Shown here: piece after piece, positions 1 to 13,470 of the stretch
How positions within the stretch are numbered: the stretch's first letter is position 1
Layout of the letters: every line of letters starts with the position of its first letter
Source: Cinclus cinclus
Taxonomy: Eukaryota > Chordata > Aves > Passeriformes > Cinclidae
Direction: 5' to 3'
Length of the DNA: 64,000 bases
Assembly (NCBI RefSeq): GCF_963662255.1
Contig: NC_085052.1
Span: forward strand, 5,066,807-5,130,806
The notes under the pieces: model-generated
What the model saw: the letters and a program-made list of their open reading frames with translations, nothing else
Told to the model about the DNA's origin: nothing
Databases searched by the model: none
Translations under genes and position numbers: made by a program

Positions 1-3000
1 TGTATCAAGATAAATGTTTTATAGAATCTGTTTCCAAGCTGCAAATTATTTTGAGAACTGGCAGCCAGGGATCTCATAGCAGCTAAGCAGGGCAGGAAAA
101 TCTCAAGTCACTGAATTCATATTTGCATGTCTGGATTCTGCAGTATAAACGCAAAGCACCTAAATAAAGACAGCAAGTCAAGGGGTGCTACAATCTCTGT
201 GATGTACAGTAAATTACCTTTCCATACAAGGATAATCTCAGTAAAGATGCCTCATTTGAATTATTTGCTGTTTGGATGGAGTGGCTGTAATTCAAGATCA
301 AGTGTGCTGGACTCCAGGGGACAGTGATATATTATATTCCTGTGCAAAAGAAGACAAACCTCTGCCCCTTCCCATCATATTCAGCTTCAGGTCTATATAA
401 AGAGGGTAATAAATAATCAAAGCAGCTAGGAAAGAAGGGGACTGTACACTGATAAGCACATCAGCTTTTCAGCATGGTGCCAGCAGGATACATGCAAATT
501 ATTGGGGTTTATTTCATGAATTAGGGGAATAGTTTTCCTCCACGATAATGCTTTGGCATGGCTCAGAATTTCCTTAGGATGGTCCTTGACCAGCAGGATT
601 TGTGGCTTTGTGTCCACTGGTGATCTGTGACTTCATGTCTGCAGGATCCCCAGCTTGGCTGGGAGCTGTGTGCTCTACCTGAAAGCTGAGCTGCTTCTAT
701 TTATCAGAATATCCATTTATCAGCTCTGCTCTTCCCTCAGACTGCCCTGGCAATCCCTTCAGCTCTGCAGTTCATCCTTCCTTTGCTCCTTTGGGTCCCG
801 TCTGGTTCAGTGTTTATTGATTTGCTTGGAAGGTTTTGACTTAGCTCCTCACAGAACAGACCAGATATTCAAAAACCTCTCTTGATTTCCTTCTGACAAA
901 CACGTGCCTTCTTCCAGCCTCAAATTTCATTAATCTGGCACTTCATCTTGCCAGTTCTACTTTTTCACTTCAAAGACTCTCCATGTAGTCCCTGCTTTTC
1001 TTCACAAACTGTCTAGCCATAATTTGATTTTAGGTTTGAGGGGATTTTGTTTGGCAGTTTTGATTTGATGATTCTATTTTTTTTATCTGCAGTTTTGTCT
1101 TATCCCAGGCCCTTTTAGAAGGATTCCCACCCACAATGTTAATTTTAAGATCTGATTATACTGCTGATTGTCCCATTTTCATCTCATTGTCTTCAACTTG
1201 ATCCTTATGCTCTGAAACTCAGTAGAATCCTACATTTAAATGTGTGTCTTAGTGCCCTTTGACACCTTGGGTAAATTTTACCACCTCTTTTTTTTTTTTT
1301 ATACTGGCTTGTCAGTACCAGTACAGAAGCTGTCAGGACCCACACAAAGCACGTGCATTTTGTGAATTAATATTTATAAAGACAGGCAGTGGGATGTGAT
1401 CTTCATTAAAAAGGTTTCGTGCTAAACACAAAGTGTTTTTGTGTGAAATTGTTCATCAACAAAGAGCTAATGCATCAAGGACTGACCTTTACTTGTTCAT
1501 CTATGCCATCAGTCTTAATTTAGAAACCCAGCAATGCCTTTAAACAGGATAATTATGAAGTTAAACTCACACATAAATCTTCAGTGTAAAAATTAAGCAT
1601 AGGGGCTAAGGGATATTTTAGCTTTCAGTTTTTGTTCTATAGCATTTTGTTAGTCTAGCAAGAAGAAACTGAGGAGCAGCTTGTAAATTCAGGGGGTGTC
1701 ATCCTGAGTCCTTTCTTGAATTCAAATCAAGGCCAAGAAATCTGGGACAGAAATACCTCACATTATTTCCTTAATTTTGCAAAAATCTGAGTGCATGGTT
1801 GGTGAAGTCTCATTGTCTGCTCTTGTGCTGTGTAGAGCCTGAGTGTGAAGTGTCACAGCAGGGTCTGAGTGACCTCAGCTCCCATCTCCCAGCGCCTTCC
1901 TGGGATTCCCCTATCCATCCTTAATGAGAAAACTCTGATTTTGCTTCCCTACAGAAATACACGTGCCTGAGAAAGGGGATCTAGAAGCAAATGAGGTTTC
2001 TTAAATAGCATATAAATGTAGTAACTTCTGATGTTTCCTACGCTGCAAGGATGAGATTGTTGCTTGTGGAGCAGCTCCTTAAATACACATTACAGCTACA
2101 AATGAGCTCCACCAAGGGCACTGAGGATGGGTCAGAGCACAGGCTGTGTGTCCAGGGAATCAGTGCAAGGACAAACACTGTCAGCTGAGACACTTACACC
2201 CCCTCAATCGTTCTCAGCTGCCCAGTATTCATTCAGTTCAGCGATTCCCAACAGGACATGCTCACCCTTTTGTGATCAGATTCAGAAATCATTCCAGAGC
2301 TGGTGTTTCAACTACAGGCACGGCAACAAGGACATTGCTGCAGCTCTTCCTTTCAGCTGCTTTTTCTCCTCAGTGAGCTTGAAGAAGTTTATTCTTAACT
2401 CACAACTCTGAGCTCGTTACAGAGCACTGGGCAAGTTCTAGTTTCAGAGTGACTCTGAGCTGGTGCCTTTATAATTGCTCTTCACAGGAGAAACTTTCTC
2501 TTTTCATCTCAGAAGAAGTGATATGCCCCCTTCCCCAGCTGACCCAGTAACACCAACACAACCACACTGCCACCGATTGCCGTGCTCCTGTGGTAAGGGA
2601 AGGCTGCATCCCGCGAGTGAGCACAAACACGTGTGCCATCAACTCAGCAATGCAAATTCCATCAGATTCTACAGAGAGCTTCTGCTCCATCTGCAAATGC
2701 AGCTGATTGTGCTGTCCTGCACAGATCTGCCAGCTCCCCCTTTCAGACAGCGGATTTAATCAGCAAAACTAAATTGCTCAGGAATTAGCTCTGCAGGAAA
2801 GGCTGGCTCAAAAAATGGATCTATTGCATTGTTTCAGAAAGTTCACAAGTGTACAATTTTTCCCCAGCAGACCCATCTCTCAGGGGGATATTAACTGTAA
2901 TGGAACAGGCTCAATAATTCATTTCTTTATAAGATAGGCAGGCTTAGCACCATGTGGGATGGGTAAAATGGGTGAGCTGTGGAATCTGTGAAGGGTCCTC

Positions 3001-3178
3001 TATCATAATGTGCTGGGTAACCTTCACAAGCATGCCTAAATGTCTTTGATTAAGGGCTTTGCTTTTGTAACTTGGGATAAACGCTGGAATATTGATTTTC
3101 ATAAGCTTGTTACTGAAGACAGAGAACATATTCCAAAGTGGGAATTGAGCAGTAGCTAGAAAGAAAAAATAAGAGCTT
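1..3178. other. Unique AT-rich non-coding DNA
   Basis: No gene is visible. Open frames here stay below 100 codons, overlap in several frames and match no family I recognise. Two perfect octamer sites (ATGCAAAT) occur at 492-499 and 2650-2657, about the number expected by chance. A T13 run lies at 1288-1300. The part around 2100-2750 is slightly more GC-rich but has no CpG island or convincing exon. It could be intronic or intergenic. Confidence 0.7.
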
Positions 3179-3187
3179 ACACACACA

Positions 3188-3222
<35 letters not shown>

Positions 3223-3225
3223 AAA
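3179..3225. repeat. Compound microsatellite (AC)11 + A25
   Basis: Eleven AC dinucleotides run directly into 25 consecutive A residues. This is an ordinary compound simple repeat of vertebrate DNA and is likely to vary in length between individuals. The poly-A part could be the tail of an old retroposed sequence, but no body is recognisable to its left, so slippage from the AC tract is the simpler reading. Confidence 0.95.
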
Positions 3226-6200
3226 GCCCACAAGGGAGACAAAAAGACAGTTAGTTGTAGCAATGCCATTATAAGAACATTGTAAATGCCTTGGAGGAAA
3301 AAAGTACTTTACTTTAAGATTACTAAATTAAGCAAAGGAAGTAAGAGGAAAATGTCTTTAGTATTGAAGTCTGTGGATTTCCTACAGCCCATAATATAAA
3401 TAGGGACCCAGTCTGCTAAAAAAAGATATCTGCTACAAGCATGACATTCCTTCCCTCTGATTTTGTGCAGCAAGTGTCTGTAGCATCACTTAATACAACA
3501 GCAAGTTGTTTGCTGAAGGTTCATACTCTTTTAAAGAGGCCCTTCTAGGCATGTTTGGAAAAGTTCCACAATCTGATTGCTGGTTTCTCCTTTTACTCCA
3601 GAAACAGAAGGATCTTGAGTGCTGACAATCATTGTATTCAGAAAATAAACTGATTTACTTAAACAAAATAGAACACAGAGACACACTAAGACTGCAAAAA
3701 AACCCAAGGTATTGGGACCTGACATGATGTTTTAAAAAATATCCACAAGACATATTCTATTTCTTTGCTCAAACATCTACAAGTTGCTTTGTCTTTTTCA
3801 AAAGAGAAAATGGGGAATAAGCATTGATAGAAACATCAATTTTTTTCCATTAATTTAAATTTGAAAAGCAGACAGAAGAATTCTGTCACTGTTTTCCATG
3901 CTCATGTTTATGACTTAAGAGGTCTCAGTTACCCAGTTAGACATGAGAAGGAACAACATGAAATGCAGGAGATTCAATTCCCCAACAAAATCAATTTCCC
4001 AACAAAACCAAGGCACGTGAAGCCTGTGGAGCTCAGCATTGGGAACCACTGCTGATCTCCCAGCTGTGCAAAACCTTTTATTGCTATTCCACCAGCTACC
4101 CTTGGCTTAACTTCTCTTCTCCCGTGTCTTCCAAAAAACCAAGGTGAGATTTCACATTACACTAATTCCAAAATTAGAGGGGACCTTTTGTTAAAGCCTC
4201 ATGCAGAGCCTGATGGCATCAATGGAAAGATTTCTTTTGATTTTGACATTTTTTGTATTTCATCTGTTGTGTATCCATAGAGACATCTTGTCTTCCTCTT
4301 CTGGGAGGTGCTGGCTCAAGAAACAAAGCTTCGACATTACCACTCTTTAAATACAAAAGAAACCTATTCTCACACAAGTTCCATAATTTCAGGGTTATTC
4401 ATTCCAAATAAACTCTTGACTGGATCTTTCCAGTACCAATTCTAACTGCTGGATCTGATTTAATCCATTAAATTTCTCATTTCTTGTCATTACAATGCCT
4501 TTCTTTTTTATTCTCTGTTTGATATGTATATATTGTTTGCAAGATAATACTTTAACCTTTCCCCCATTTCTAACAGTTCAGTCATGCTTATACAGTACAA
4601 ACTTGATTTAATTTCTCAGCAAGAGCCACAGGGAAATTGAAGAGGTGATGTTCATTATCCTGTCTTGTAATCATGTGTCTAACTCTGCTTTCTGAAATGG
4701 CCCTTGGATGCCTCTGGTTCTGGGACTGTTTTAAATCTGACCAGTGTCTCATTATCTGACATGCTTTAAACTTCTGAAACACATAAACTAACCTAACCTG
4801 GGCACCACCCACTTTGTGTCCAGTAATTTTAAGTAGGAAAAGGTGCGAGGCAACACATTCAATGATGTGTGAATTCCAGGCTGGATTTGGTTTCTTTGAA
4901 CTTTGTGACATTATTGCTAGCACAGAACAATCCATACAGATTCATCCACTTTTAATAACGCTGCTGAACTCCACGGCATCCATCACAAGGACAGTGTACA
5001 CTAGATTATATTGATAATGTATGAATTTTCTAATAACGTTTGAGAGAGCTAATGAATGCCTGGCTAATTTCGTGATATATGAAGGAGACTGAGGTCTTCT
5101 TCTTAAAATGGTACAGATTTCCAGTCTTCCCTTTGAACATAACCCCTTGGAAAAGGGCTCTACTCCCCACTGAGGAGCAAATCCAACCTAGAAGAGTGAA
5201 CCAGGGCACAAATGCCTGAAATTTGTAGAGCTGCGTAAGGAGATAACAAGCATTAGAAATAAAACCCCTTTGCTGTAAGAAAGAGTTCATTGCTGCCCAG
5301 AGGACTCCAAACTACAGAAAATGGATTAAAAAAATAGCTCTCAAGGGAAAGAAAATCTGACCTGATCTTCTTTCCCCTGGGCTGATGGAGAATCCTCTTG
5401 GCCAATGCCACGAGGTTCCTGAGAAATACTTCAGCCCTTGCCACGACACAGATTAGATCACTGTCAGTTTTTCTATTTTCAAAAGAATTTCTCTTTGCTT
5501 TCTACATCTGTACAACCTGTGCAATGCTAAAAATGAGGAAGGAGGTAAGGCTTGGTCAGTCCTCACATTTTTCTTGAAGCAATCATGAAAATTGGCATTT
5601 ATTTGTCTCCCTTTCTGCTACTTTCTGTAATGGCAAATCTTCAACCATCAGAAACTGGATTGAAAACAATATTACATTCTGCCTTGAGGCAAATTTTTCA
5701 GATTAATAGCACCTATAAAAGAAACAGTGGCTCCTTAAATTACTGACTCCAGGCTTTGTACAAAATGCAGCTCCACAAGCAAACCTGAGTTTAGGTGTCT
5801 GTGGTGTAGAACAAAGGCACGGTGCAGGGAGTATCTGCAGCATTTGCAAACTCTGTTTGAAACAGCTTCAGCAATAGATAAGTGGTACCACTTCACTGAT
5901 GTTTTCTCCTCTACCTCATCTGACCCAAACTGTCTGACATCAAGAAATTGTGGGTTAAAGAGTAGAGTGAATTAGGCATATCCTATTTCTTTTTTCCTAC
6001 TGGAGCTATTCCACTGCACACCTGATTCAATATCCCCTCTATCTTTGAGATGTATTTCAGACTCAAATCTCTGCCTTGCCCTGAGAGCACTCCAGCTTGT
6101 AGGCTGCAAACTTAATTGTGGACATCTTCATTTCATTCCAAATAAGTGAGCACTTAATTAATTTTACAAACCCCTGCAGCTATTTCAAAGTTCTCTGCAA

Positions 6201-8640
6201 TGATTACCTATAACCCACTGAGAGCACTTCCCTGGAATACAAGGAATGTGGTTTAGACCCTTTTTTACAGGAATCTCATACCTCAAGGAGGTGTTTTAAG
6301 AATTGTGCCTCATAAAGCAAAGGCCCCTTTACACACTTCAATGAGTAAACTGCACAGAAAAAAAATAAATCCTTGTGTCCACAATCATTAATGCTGAAAA
6401 AAAAGAAGAAATTAATGCTTATCACAGAAAACAATTCATTAAATTCAAATTCAGTAAAAGCAAAGCATTACAAAGGACACTGAGTAAAACACAAGGATGG
6501 AAGCAACAGAAATAAGGTGAATATCCTGTCCAGTCTCCCTCAAAACTTCTTGCCTGTGGCTAGGACTCATCTTTTTTTTTCCCTGGGACTCTCCTTACTC
6601 TGCCATTCTTGGCAAAACCTGCACTCATGATTTTATCCTGATGCTAATATATTTGAATTTAATGCCAAGAGCACTACAATGTGGTAATATGACACATTAC
6701 TCAAGTACTTTGGGGAAGGTGCAGTTATGAATCTACCAGTAGTAGTATCTGCAATTTTTTTCATGCACAATTTTGAGAGAACAGTGAAGAGGTTGCATAA
6801 ACAGTTTCAGGGTAGAACAGTTCACCATCCTCACCAGATTTTCACCTACTGCAGTTTAAAATAATCTTGAAGGTGACAGAATTAAAAACTCATCCATCTG
6901 CCTACAAAAGGCTGACAGGAAATTATATTCTTCTGATGAAATAATTTTCATTCTGTATCAAAAGGTGTTGTGCTATGCTAGGAACCACACTCTAACCACT
7001 AAAAACAGAGGGTTTCTGCCCAAGTTTGAGTGGGAGTTTTACTCCTGGAGTGTGGAGTGAAGGGGTGTCACATCTGTCTGTGGCCAGTGACAGGATGAGC
7101 TGCTGGAGATGCTCCTTTCACTCTGAGTAATGGAACACCTTCATCAGCGCTCCTGGCTTTGGGAAACACCAGGGAAGGATCTGCTGACATCTGGAGAATT
7201 CCCATTTAAACATTTAAGAACATTAAAGAATTTAAACAATAAAGAATTCCCTTTAATGTTTAATATATTTATCAAACAAGTAATTAAGCTGTTTTGTAAT
7301 CAAAATGAATGATGTAATGTGCTGTAATCATAATGAACACTCAGTGAAGGATTCAGGTAATGAGGGTTTTGTGCATTGCTGGGAATGGGCTGACTCGGTA
7401 AAATACAGTAATTTGTAGATTAAGTCTCTAGAATTCTCTCAGTGTAAGAGGGCTGGCAGCTCTGGAATTTATTACCTCCCATGAGAAAATGGAACAGTAG
7501 CCTTTATACTCCCCTCACAGCCACGTTTTTCCTCTGCCCTAGAAGGTAATCTAAATATTTCAGAGATTATTCCCATTCCATAAAGCCCAGGCAGTTCCTG
7601 TTTATTTATTGAGCGATTAACACCTTTGACTATGCTCTCAGTGATACATTCCTGAATATCTGATATGCTTGAATGCAACTTTAATTCAGAGCTACATACA
7701 CTGTGAAGAGAGACATTTTCAAAACAAGGATCTAACAATGCTCGTTTGAGAAAACAGGGCAGGAGTCTGTGGCCCTTGCAGTCAAGGATTCAGAATTGAA
7801 TGAATATAGATGTCTCTCTAAATAAAACTGAATTAATCAAAACAAAACTATGGACAGACCCCTGAATAATTCTTGGTGTCTTGAAGAAAAGCCTGCCTGG
7901 ATATGATTTAGCAGATAGGGAAGAAAAGGGCTCCCTTTGAAACCAATTTATTAAAAGCCTTTCACAACATGATAGAGAACAGGATTAATGAAATCATGCC
8001 TAAAGTGTGAGAGCTGTTAATATTACTTTAAACAAAACCATCATATAAAATATTCATTAGCACACAGAAGATTAGAAGATAGCATCTAATTAATCTGTTT
8101 AGCCTCTAAATTACTCATTAATCTCATTAATGTAGTCAACATTTTATGTTAGATAAGAGGAAATTAATGGCAGTTGTGTCCCCTTCTATGTTTAGGGACA
8201 GCTGTGAAGTCACAGGAAAGAGATATTTAAAATATCAACATTTCCCTGTGTTTGGATATTTCTGAGATGTCTTCATGAAGAAGAAACTAAGAGCAGCAGT
8301 TGCCTGGAATTACAAGGAGTGAGCAGACTGCAGGACAGCACAGCTGTAACAAGCTCACTTTTCATATGGATTTATTACCTTATTATTGAGATGTCTGGAG
8401 CCAAAGATATGGCACAGAGCTTATAAAAGCAAATTGGTTTTCATACTTCCCTTCTTCTGTATATTTAACAGTGATTCTTCACCTATTTTTCTGTCTAAAC
8501 TTCAGTTGTGCTATGATTCCAAATGACTGAATTCTTCCTGTATAGTCCAGTCAGAAAGGAGGCCTGAGCTAGGGTTTACCAGTTCTCACCATTATGTAGG
8601 GCAGACTTGTTCCTGCTGCTGTTTCACACTGATTGTAAGG
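3226..8640. other. Unique AT-rich non-coding DNA
   Basis: No gene is recognised. A short minus-strand frame at 3531-3725 starts with a hydrophobic stretch resembling a signal peptide, but it has no family match, no promoter and no cysteine pattern. A minus-strand frame at 7472-7738 is also unsupported. The right end (8010-8140) holds a dense TAAT/ATTA cluster described separately. Nothing else above background was seen. Confidence 0.65.
8010..8140. promoter_or_regulatory. Cluster of TAAT/ATTA cores, possible enhancer
   Basis: About nine TAAT or ATTA cores lie within 130 bp, including CTAATTAATC, CATTAATC and CATTAATG. About two would be expected at 60 % AT. Such cores are bound by homeodomain proteins and are dense in vertebrate developmental enhancers. 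What is seen is only motif density. Activity and conservation are inferred, and a locally AT-rich neutral sequence is the alternative. Confidence 0.25.
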
Positions 8641-8655
8641 AAAAAAAAAAAAAAA
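8641..8655. repeat. Poly-A tract (A15)
   Basis: Fifteen consecutive A residues. No retroposon body is recognisable next to it, so it is treated as a simple homopolymer. Confidence 0.9.
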
Positions 8656-9149
8656 TATCAGAGCTCCATTTACAAATATTTTTTGGTAAGGAATTTAAAT
8701 GTTGGCCATAAAACGCAGAGGGTAGTGAAGCAGTACCTCCTAAATCAGCTTAATGAGGTGCCAAAAATATGTATGTACCTTGTAAAGACAGCTGCCCAAT
8801 GATTACCTCTGTCAAAAGCAGCTCTGTACTGATATCATGGATGATAAACTGGTGAATATAAGAATTATCTGAAAACTAGATGCAGCATCAAACTTTAAAT
8901 GCATTTTTACACATTAACATTTTCACAGACTTTATTCCCACTTCCCTGGAATTACAAGAAAAGGACTGCCTTGGGCACGAAACTCCAGAGTTTTCATGAT
9001 TTTTCAACATTTTTTAATTCCTCAAAGATGCTGAGAAAGGGAACAAAAGTTTCACAGTTCAAAATACTTTGTAATTATTCCTGCCATATAATTATCCCTG
9101 AGACTGCTTGGTGTTCATTGTACGCCTTAGAAGAGCCCTTGTTAAGTAT

Positions 9150-9195
9150 ATAGGATATATATGATATATAAGGATATATCTTATATATAAGATAC
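9150..9195. repeat. AT-rich low-complexity tract with palindrome
   Basis: A run of ATAT/GATATA sequence contains the perfect 12-bp palindrome CTTATATATAAG at 9180-9191. It is probably a degenerate (AT)n microsatellite. It could form a small cruciform, but nothing suggests a function. Confidence 0.7.
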
Positions 9196-12100
9196 TTTTT
9201 CATTCTGGGGAGAAGGAAAAGAAGACAATTCTCTTAGGTGGAATCCAAAATTAATGCCAAAATTTGCCCTCATTTACTATGGTTTAAATACACTCAGTCA
9301 TTTCATTATCTCCAGAGGGGTAAGTAATGCCCTGCTTTGCTCTGGATGGAATTAATTCCCACATAGCCTGGGAAGTGGTTTGATTTCTTTGAAGCAAAAA
9401 GCAGAAATGTTGTTGTGTCCCTAAGAATCAGAGGCTCAGTAAATAATCAATTTCCACCAAAATGCTGTTATTCTGCTGAAAAAAAAGAAATATACTGTAC
9501 AATTAATGTGAGACATAACAACACTTTCAATGCAAACAAAATTTCAAGCAAGTAATATTATCATTGAATTCAGTGCAGTTATTAACAGACTGAATTAATC
9601 TATGAGTTAATGTGCTTTTTTTGGATCGAAGCCTTGGAAATTTTGACACACCTCTCTCTGTAGGAAGAAAACCTGGATTAGCTAATGTATCCTTGTTCTA
9701 TTAAAAATACAGCTATTAAGACATTTAAATGAAATATGATTAGTCAGCTCTGATTTAAACCTCAGCATCTGCAGAGTTTTAATTAGAGTACAGTAAGTAA
9801 AACTCATATGCAACTCCTGTTAATGCTGCAGTGCTCAGTGGCCATAAGTGTCAAAACCCATGAAGTGAACCTCTCTCCATGTGCAAATACTCCAGAAAAC
9901 TAAATCTTGAACAAATGAAACAAATGAAATTGTCTCATTATTGATCTGTTATGTAGCTGAAATAAATGGAACCTCTGTCGTACCAATAAATCTGTCCTCC
10001 TTTCCCCAGTGAGGGTGTATTTCCTACCTCCCTAAAACTGCTAAAATTTGCTTCCCAAAAGCTTAAACTCAGGCAACTCTTCCCAGGCCTAAAGAATCAA
10101 AGGTGGAAAATATTTCTTAGAAAGCTCCATCTGTTATCAGTCTACAGGAGGACTTGTAATTTGTGAAAAACACCAGTGCTGTCTGAAAGGGGGCTGCTCA
10201 TGCTCATCTGCTACACGTTTCCAAACACTCACTGAAAGAATTTCGCTTTAATCAGGGAAGCAATCACTAAAGTATTCTGGGCTGCCCTTTAAAAGCAGTG
10301 ATGCACCAAGCCTGTGACAGAGAAAAATCTGTTAACTTATCTGTTAACTGCTCATTGCAACCTGCCAGCTGCAGAGAGGAAAAACTCAAATAAGCAAGAC
10401 AAAGCAACTGAGGTTTTAAAGGAGGAAAAAAGGTTTGGTTTTCAGCAAATATCAGTAGTATTTAAAGAAGCAGTGGAACCTAATGAATGTGGAGTGCAGC
10501 TCTCTGGTGCCAACCAGGAACTTCCCAAGAGAGGTATCATCAAAAGGAGAACAAATATGGTAATAGATGTGGTAATAGATGAATGTAATCCAAGAGCTGG
10601 AACTAATTGATAAGGAAAGAATCCATGAAAATATCGAAAAATACTAAAATGTAGGCAAACAATTAGAACAAGGGCAACTTGAAAAAACTTTTCTTCTTGT
10701 GCAAGGAGCCAGTGGCTAAACTAGCTTGTTTAAAAGAGTATTTTTTTCAAGTCACCTTAATCAGCAACTTCTCCAACTTCCTAAAAGCAGGAATGTCTCA
10801 AACCTCATAAATACTCACAAATAGTATGAATACAACTGAGTTCATTGATTGGACAGAAGAGAGAGAAAACACATTATCCAATGCAGGTATTTGTGGCAAC
10901 CCAACTGCAGCCAGGGAGGGTTTATTGTTATTACAATAAGGCTTTTTAACAGGGGTCTAAAACTGCAACCAGAGCTAAAATCACTGTGCCACATCTGTTC
11001 CCTCAGGTATATCAGTTTTACACTGACATTTACAATGTCATCAGCTGCACTGGCACAGATTTAGGTGGAAGAAGGGTTTCTTGGCATTTGAATATAAAAC
11101 ACACCATACTGGAAACATCTGTCTGTGTAACTCTTAAATATTTCACTGCATCTATAAACACCTGAAAATGTTAGAACCCTCCTGGCCATGAAGCAGGAGT
11201 GATTTAAACTTGGCAGTACAAGCTGGGATCTCCTGTGCCCTTGTGTCCTGCTCAGCCCCTCGGGTGCCAAAGTGCAGCCTGAGTGGAGCCAAAAAAACCA
11301 CTGTGAAACAGTGAGATATTTGGGTTTTCCTGCTTCCACCCCAGTATAATACTGCAAATACCTCTGATTTCCTCTGGTAAAAGGATACAAAACTGTGTGG
11401 AACAGATAGGAAGCCTCCAAATTAGGACACAATCCTTTCAAATTAAGGAAAAGTCTCACCACACTCATTTTAGACTCCACACTTTAATGGCACCTTATAA
11501 ATATTTATGAAGTTCATTAGTGGACATATAATATTTGAGCTTTAATTGTTTAAGGACATTAAAACTTAATTTTAATAGAGGTCATATAACTTCTGAATTC
11601 CTCGTGTACCAGCTCCAGACCTTTGAAACTTTATGGCAATGATGGGTTTTCCATCACGGGGTCAGAGGCATTAGCAAATGTAATTTTCCAAACCCATCTA
11701 AAATATCATTAATTCTGTCCTGTGCATATAAAACAATCTGAGTTATCAGAGTCATGGTTTGTTTAACATAGGGCAAATCCTCAACTTTTATCTTCTATTC
11801 CTCAAATAAACACCTCAAGTTGACAAAAGCAATTAAACTGGAACAACTTGAAGTCACATTGGGAAACTGTTGAAAATCACAAATGAGGTTAATATTCCAT
11901 CATAGTAATGGTTTCATTAAACACCCCTAAGCACTGTTCTGTTTTATTGCACACCTTAGGGAACTTATTCTGCCAGGTTCCAAACCAAAAGGCATTTTGC
12001 CATTTGTGTCATTTTACACTTACAGAACTCTACAACTTGATTTAGCTGCATTTTCTGCTCTTGAAAGTCAGTGGGCTCTCTTCAATTTTTCCTGGGAAAA

Positions 12101-12714
12101 TAGGTTTGCTGTGGTTTATTTCTTCAGCTGAAGTAGGTGGAAGAAATTTTGATGCATTTGCTCTGTTTCATTTGTGCCACCAGTTAAAGGAACACATTCT
12201 CTGGCCACTTTAGAAAGCTTTTATTGCAGCTGGCTTAAAAAGTTTTAGAGGTGCTGTTGCTTCAAAGATGTAGTTCCCACAAGAGTAAAACAACATGTAG
12301 TTCTTTCCACCTTTTGTTGCTGTTTTGCAGCGCAAAGAGGGACGGAATTTAGCAAGCTCTTATTTCAGCATGTTCATCATGTGATATTCTAGCTGTTTCC
12401 CACAGTTTTGCAGCATTCTGCAGCAGAGGTAGCACACCCCTACTTTGACAGCCACATTTCAAAAAATCACTTTGTATTGTTGTTGGAAAGCAGAACCTGG
12501 TCTTCTTTCTAAGGCAGATCCTTTCATGTTCTTAGTGGCATTTTTTTACTGGAAAAATTCTTATCGAAATAAACTGTATCTTCTTAGAACCTTTTAAGAC
12601 CTGTGGGTCTTTAAATAAACCCATGGAAGTCTGAAGATTTAAATCTGTGATAAGAGAGATGGCTGCAATTTAAATGCAGCTATGATAGAAATAGAGATGG
12701 CACTGAGATTTTGC

Positions 12715-12805
12715 ACTCTGAAGGATGACTGTGTATTAACACACTAATGGTAATTAGTCCATTGCCAATTAAGTAATATACTGACATTGAAATAAAATTA
12801 GTAAA
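12715..12805. promoter_or_regulatory. Second TAAT/ATTA cluster, possible enhancer
   Basis: Roughly eight TAAT or ATTA cores lie in about 80 bp, including GTAATTAG and CAATTAAG. Homeodomain binding is known for such cores. Here it is only inferred from density, and conservation cannot be judged from one sequence. Confidence 0.25.
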
Positions 12806-12935
12806 CTAAACAATGTCTGAATAAATGGAGGTGGTGGAGAAAACTCATGAGCAGCCAGTATAATGAAAAGTCTGGCAGACACCAGCTCCCTGGGGAAGGT
12901 TTCAGTGGAATGCAACACAATGATCAGCAAAATAT

Positions 12936-13470
12936 GGATTAGAAAGGATCCCTGAAGAACATCTGCTCCAAGCTTCCAGTAGAAGCAGAAGTGCCTCTGT
13001 CAGTCAGTACCTTAAAAATGTTCATGGGTGGGAGTTTCCACAACACTCCTAGAAAATTTTGGTTTGGTATGGCAACACCTCCCTAGTGAAAAGGTTTTCC
13101 CAACATGTCCATTCTGAACCTCCCAAACTGCAGTTCAGGGCAGTTCCCCTCTGCTGTTCAACCACCACAGAAGAGCTGGGCCCCATTGCCTTTGGACCTC
13201 CCCGTCAAACAGCTGAAGGTTGTTGTTCTCAGCTCCCAAAATCCCCTCCTCAGGCTCAGTGCCTGGTCCAGATCCCTGCCCTGTTTTCCAGCATGGCTAT
13301 ACCAATGCAAAGGCATCCTCACCCTACATGCAAAATATTTTTGGTTCATCTCCACAAGGTCCTCATTGTCCCAGTCCTCAAAGCCCCTCTGAATTGCCTC
13401 CCAGCCATTTGGCAAATATTCCTCCTGCTTTAGCATCATCCACAAGCCTACAGAGGGTACACTGTGTTTT
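12936..13470 (-). mobile_element. Old CR1 LINE fragment, minus strand, frameshifted
   Basis: Read on the minus strand, this is a degraded non-LTR retrotransposon of the CR1 family. At 13429-13446 the reverse complement encodes L-V-D-D-A-K, matching the F-A-D-D-T-K catalytic box of CR1 reverse transcriptase, with both aspartates kept. After a frameshift, a second frame reads E-A-I-Q-R-G-F, then E-M-N-Q-K-Y-F-A-C-R-V, matching the CR1 stretch just downstream of that box. From about 13265 down to 13020 the sequence follows the C-terminal part of ORF2, and 12936-12990 resembles the CR1 3' end. Part of the RT-to-C-terminus interval is missing. High divergence and the frameshift mark an old, dead insertion. 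The exact ends are uncertain by tens of bases. Confidence 0.75.

Larger units (their letters stand above)
8656..12935. other. Unique AT-rich non-coding DNA
   Basis: No gene is recognised. The longest frame, 139 codons on the minus strand at 11061-11480, has no domain and a composition typical of chance translation. A 12-bp unit (GGTAATAGATGT) is repeated in tandem at 10559-10581. An AT palindrome sits at 9180-9191, and a TAAT cluster lies at 12715-12805. The rest is unremarkable. Confidence 0.65.

Noticed and set aside
492..2657. Octamer sites ATGCAAAT at 492 and 2650
   Set aside because: Two matches in 64 kb are expected by chance and they have no shared context.
3531..3725. Small minus-strand frame with a signal-like hydrophobic start
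   Set aside because: Only 64 codons, no homologue recognised and no transcript signals; T-rich DNA readily encodes hydrophobic stretches.
7472..7738. 88-codon minus-strand frame with balanced residue content
   Set aside because: No recognisable domain and no splice or promoter signal; within the chance length range.
11061..11480. 139-codon minus-strand frame as a gene
   Set aside because: No domain, no promoter or splice context, residue composition like random translation.
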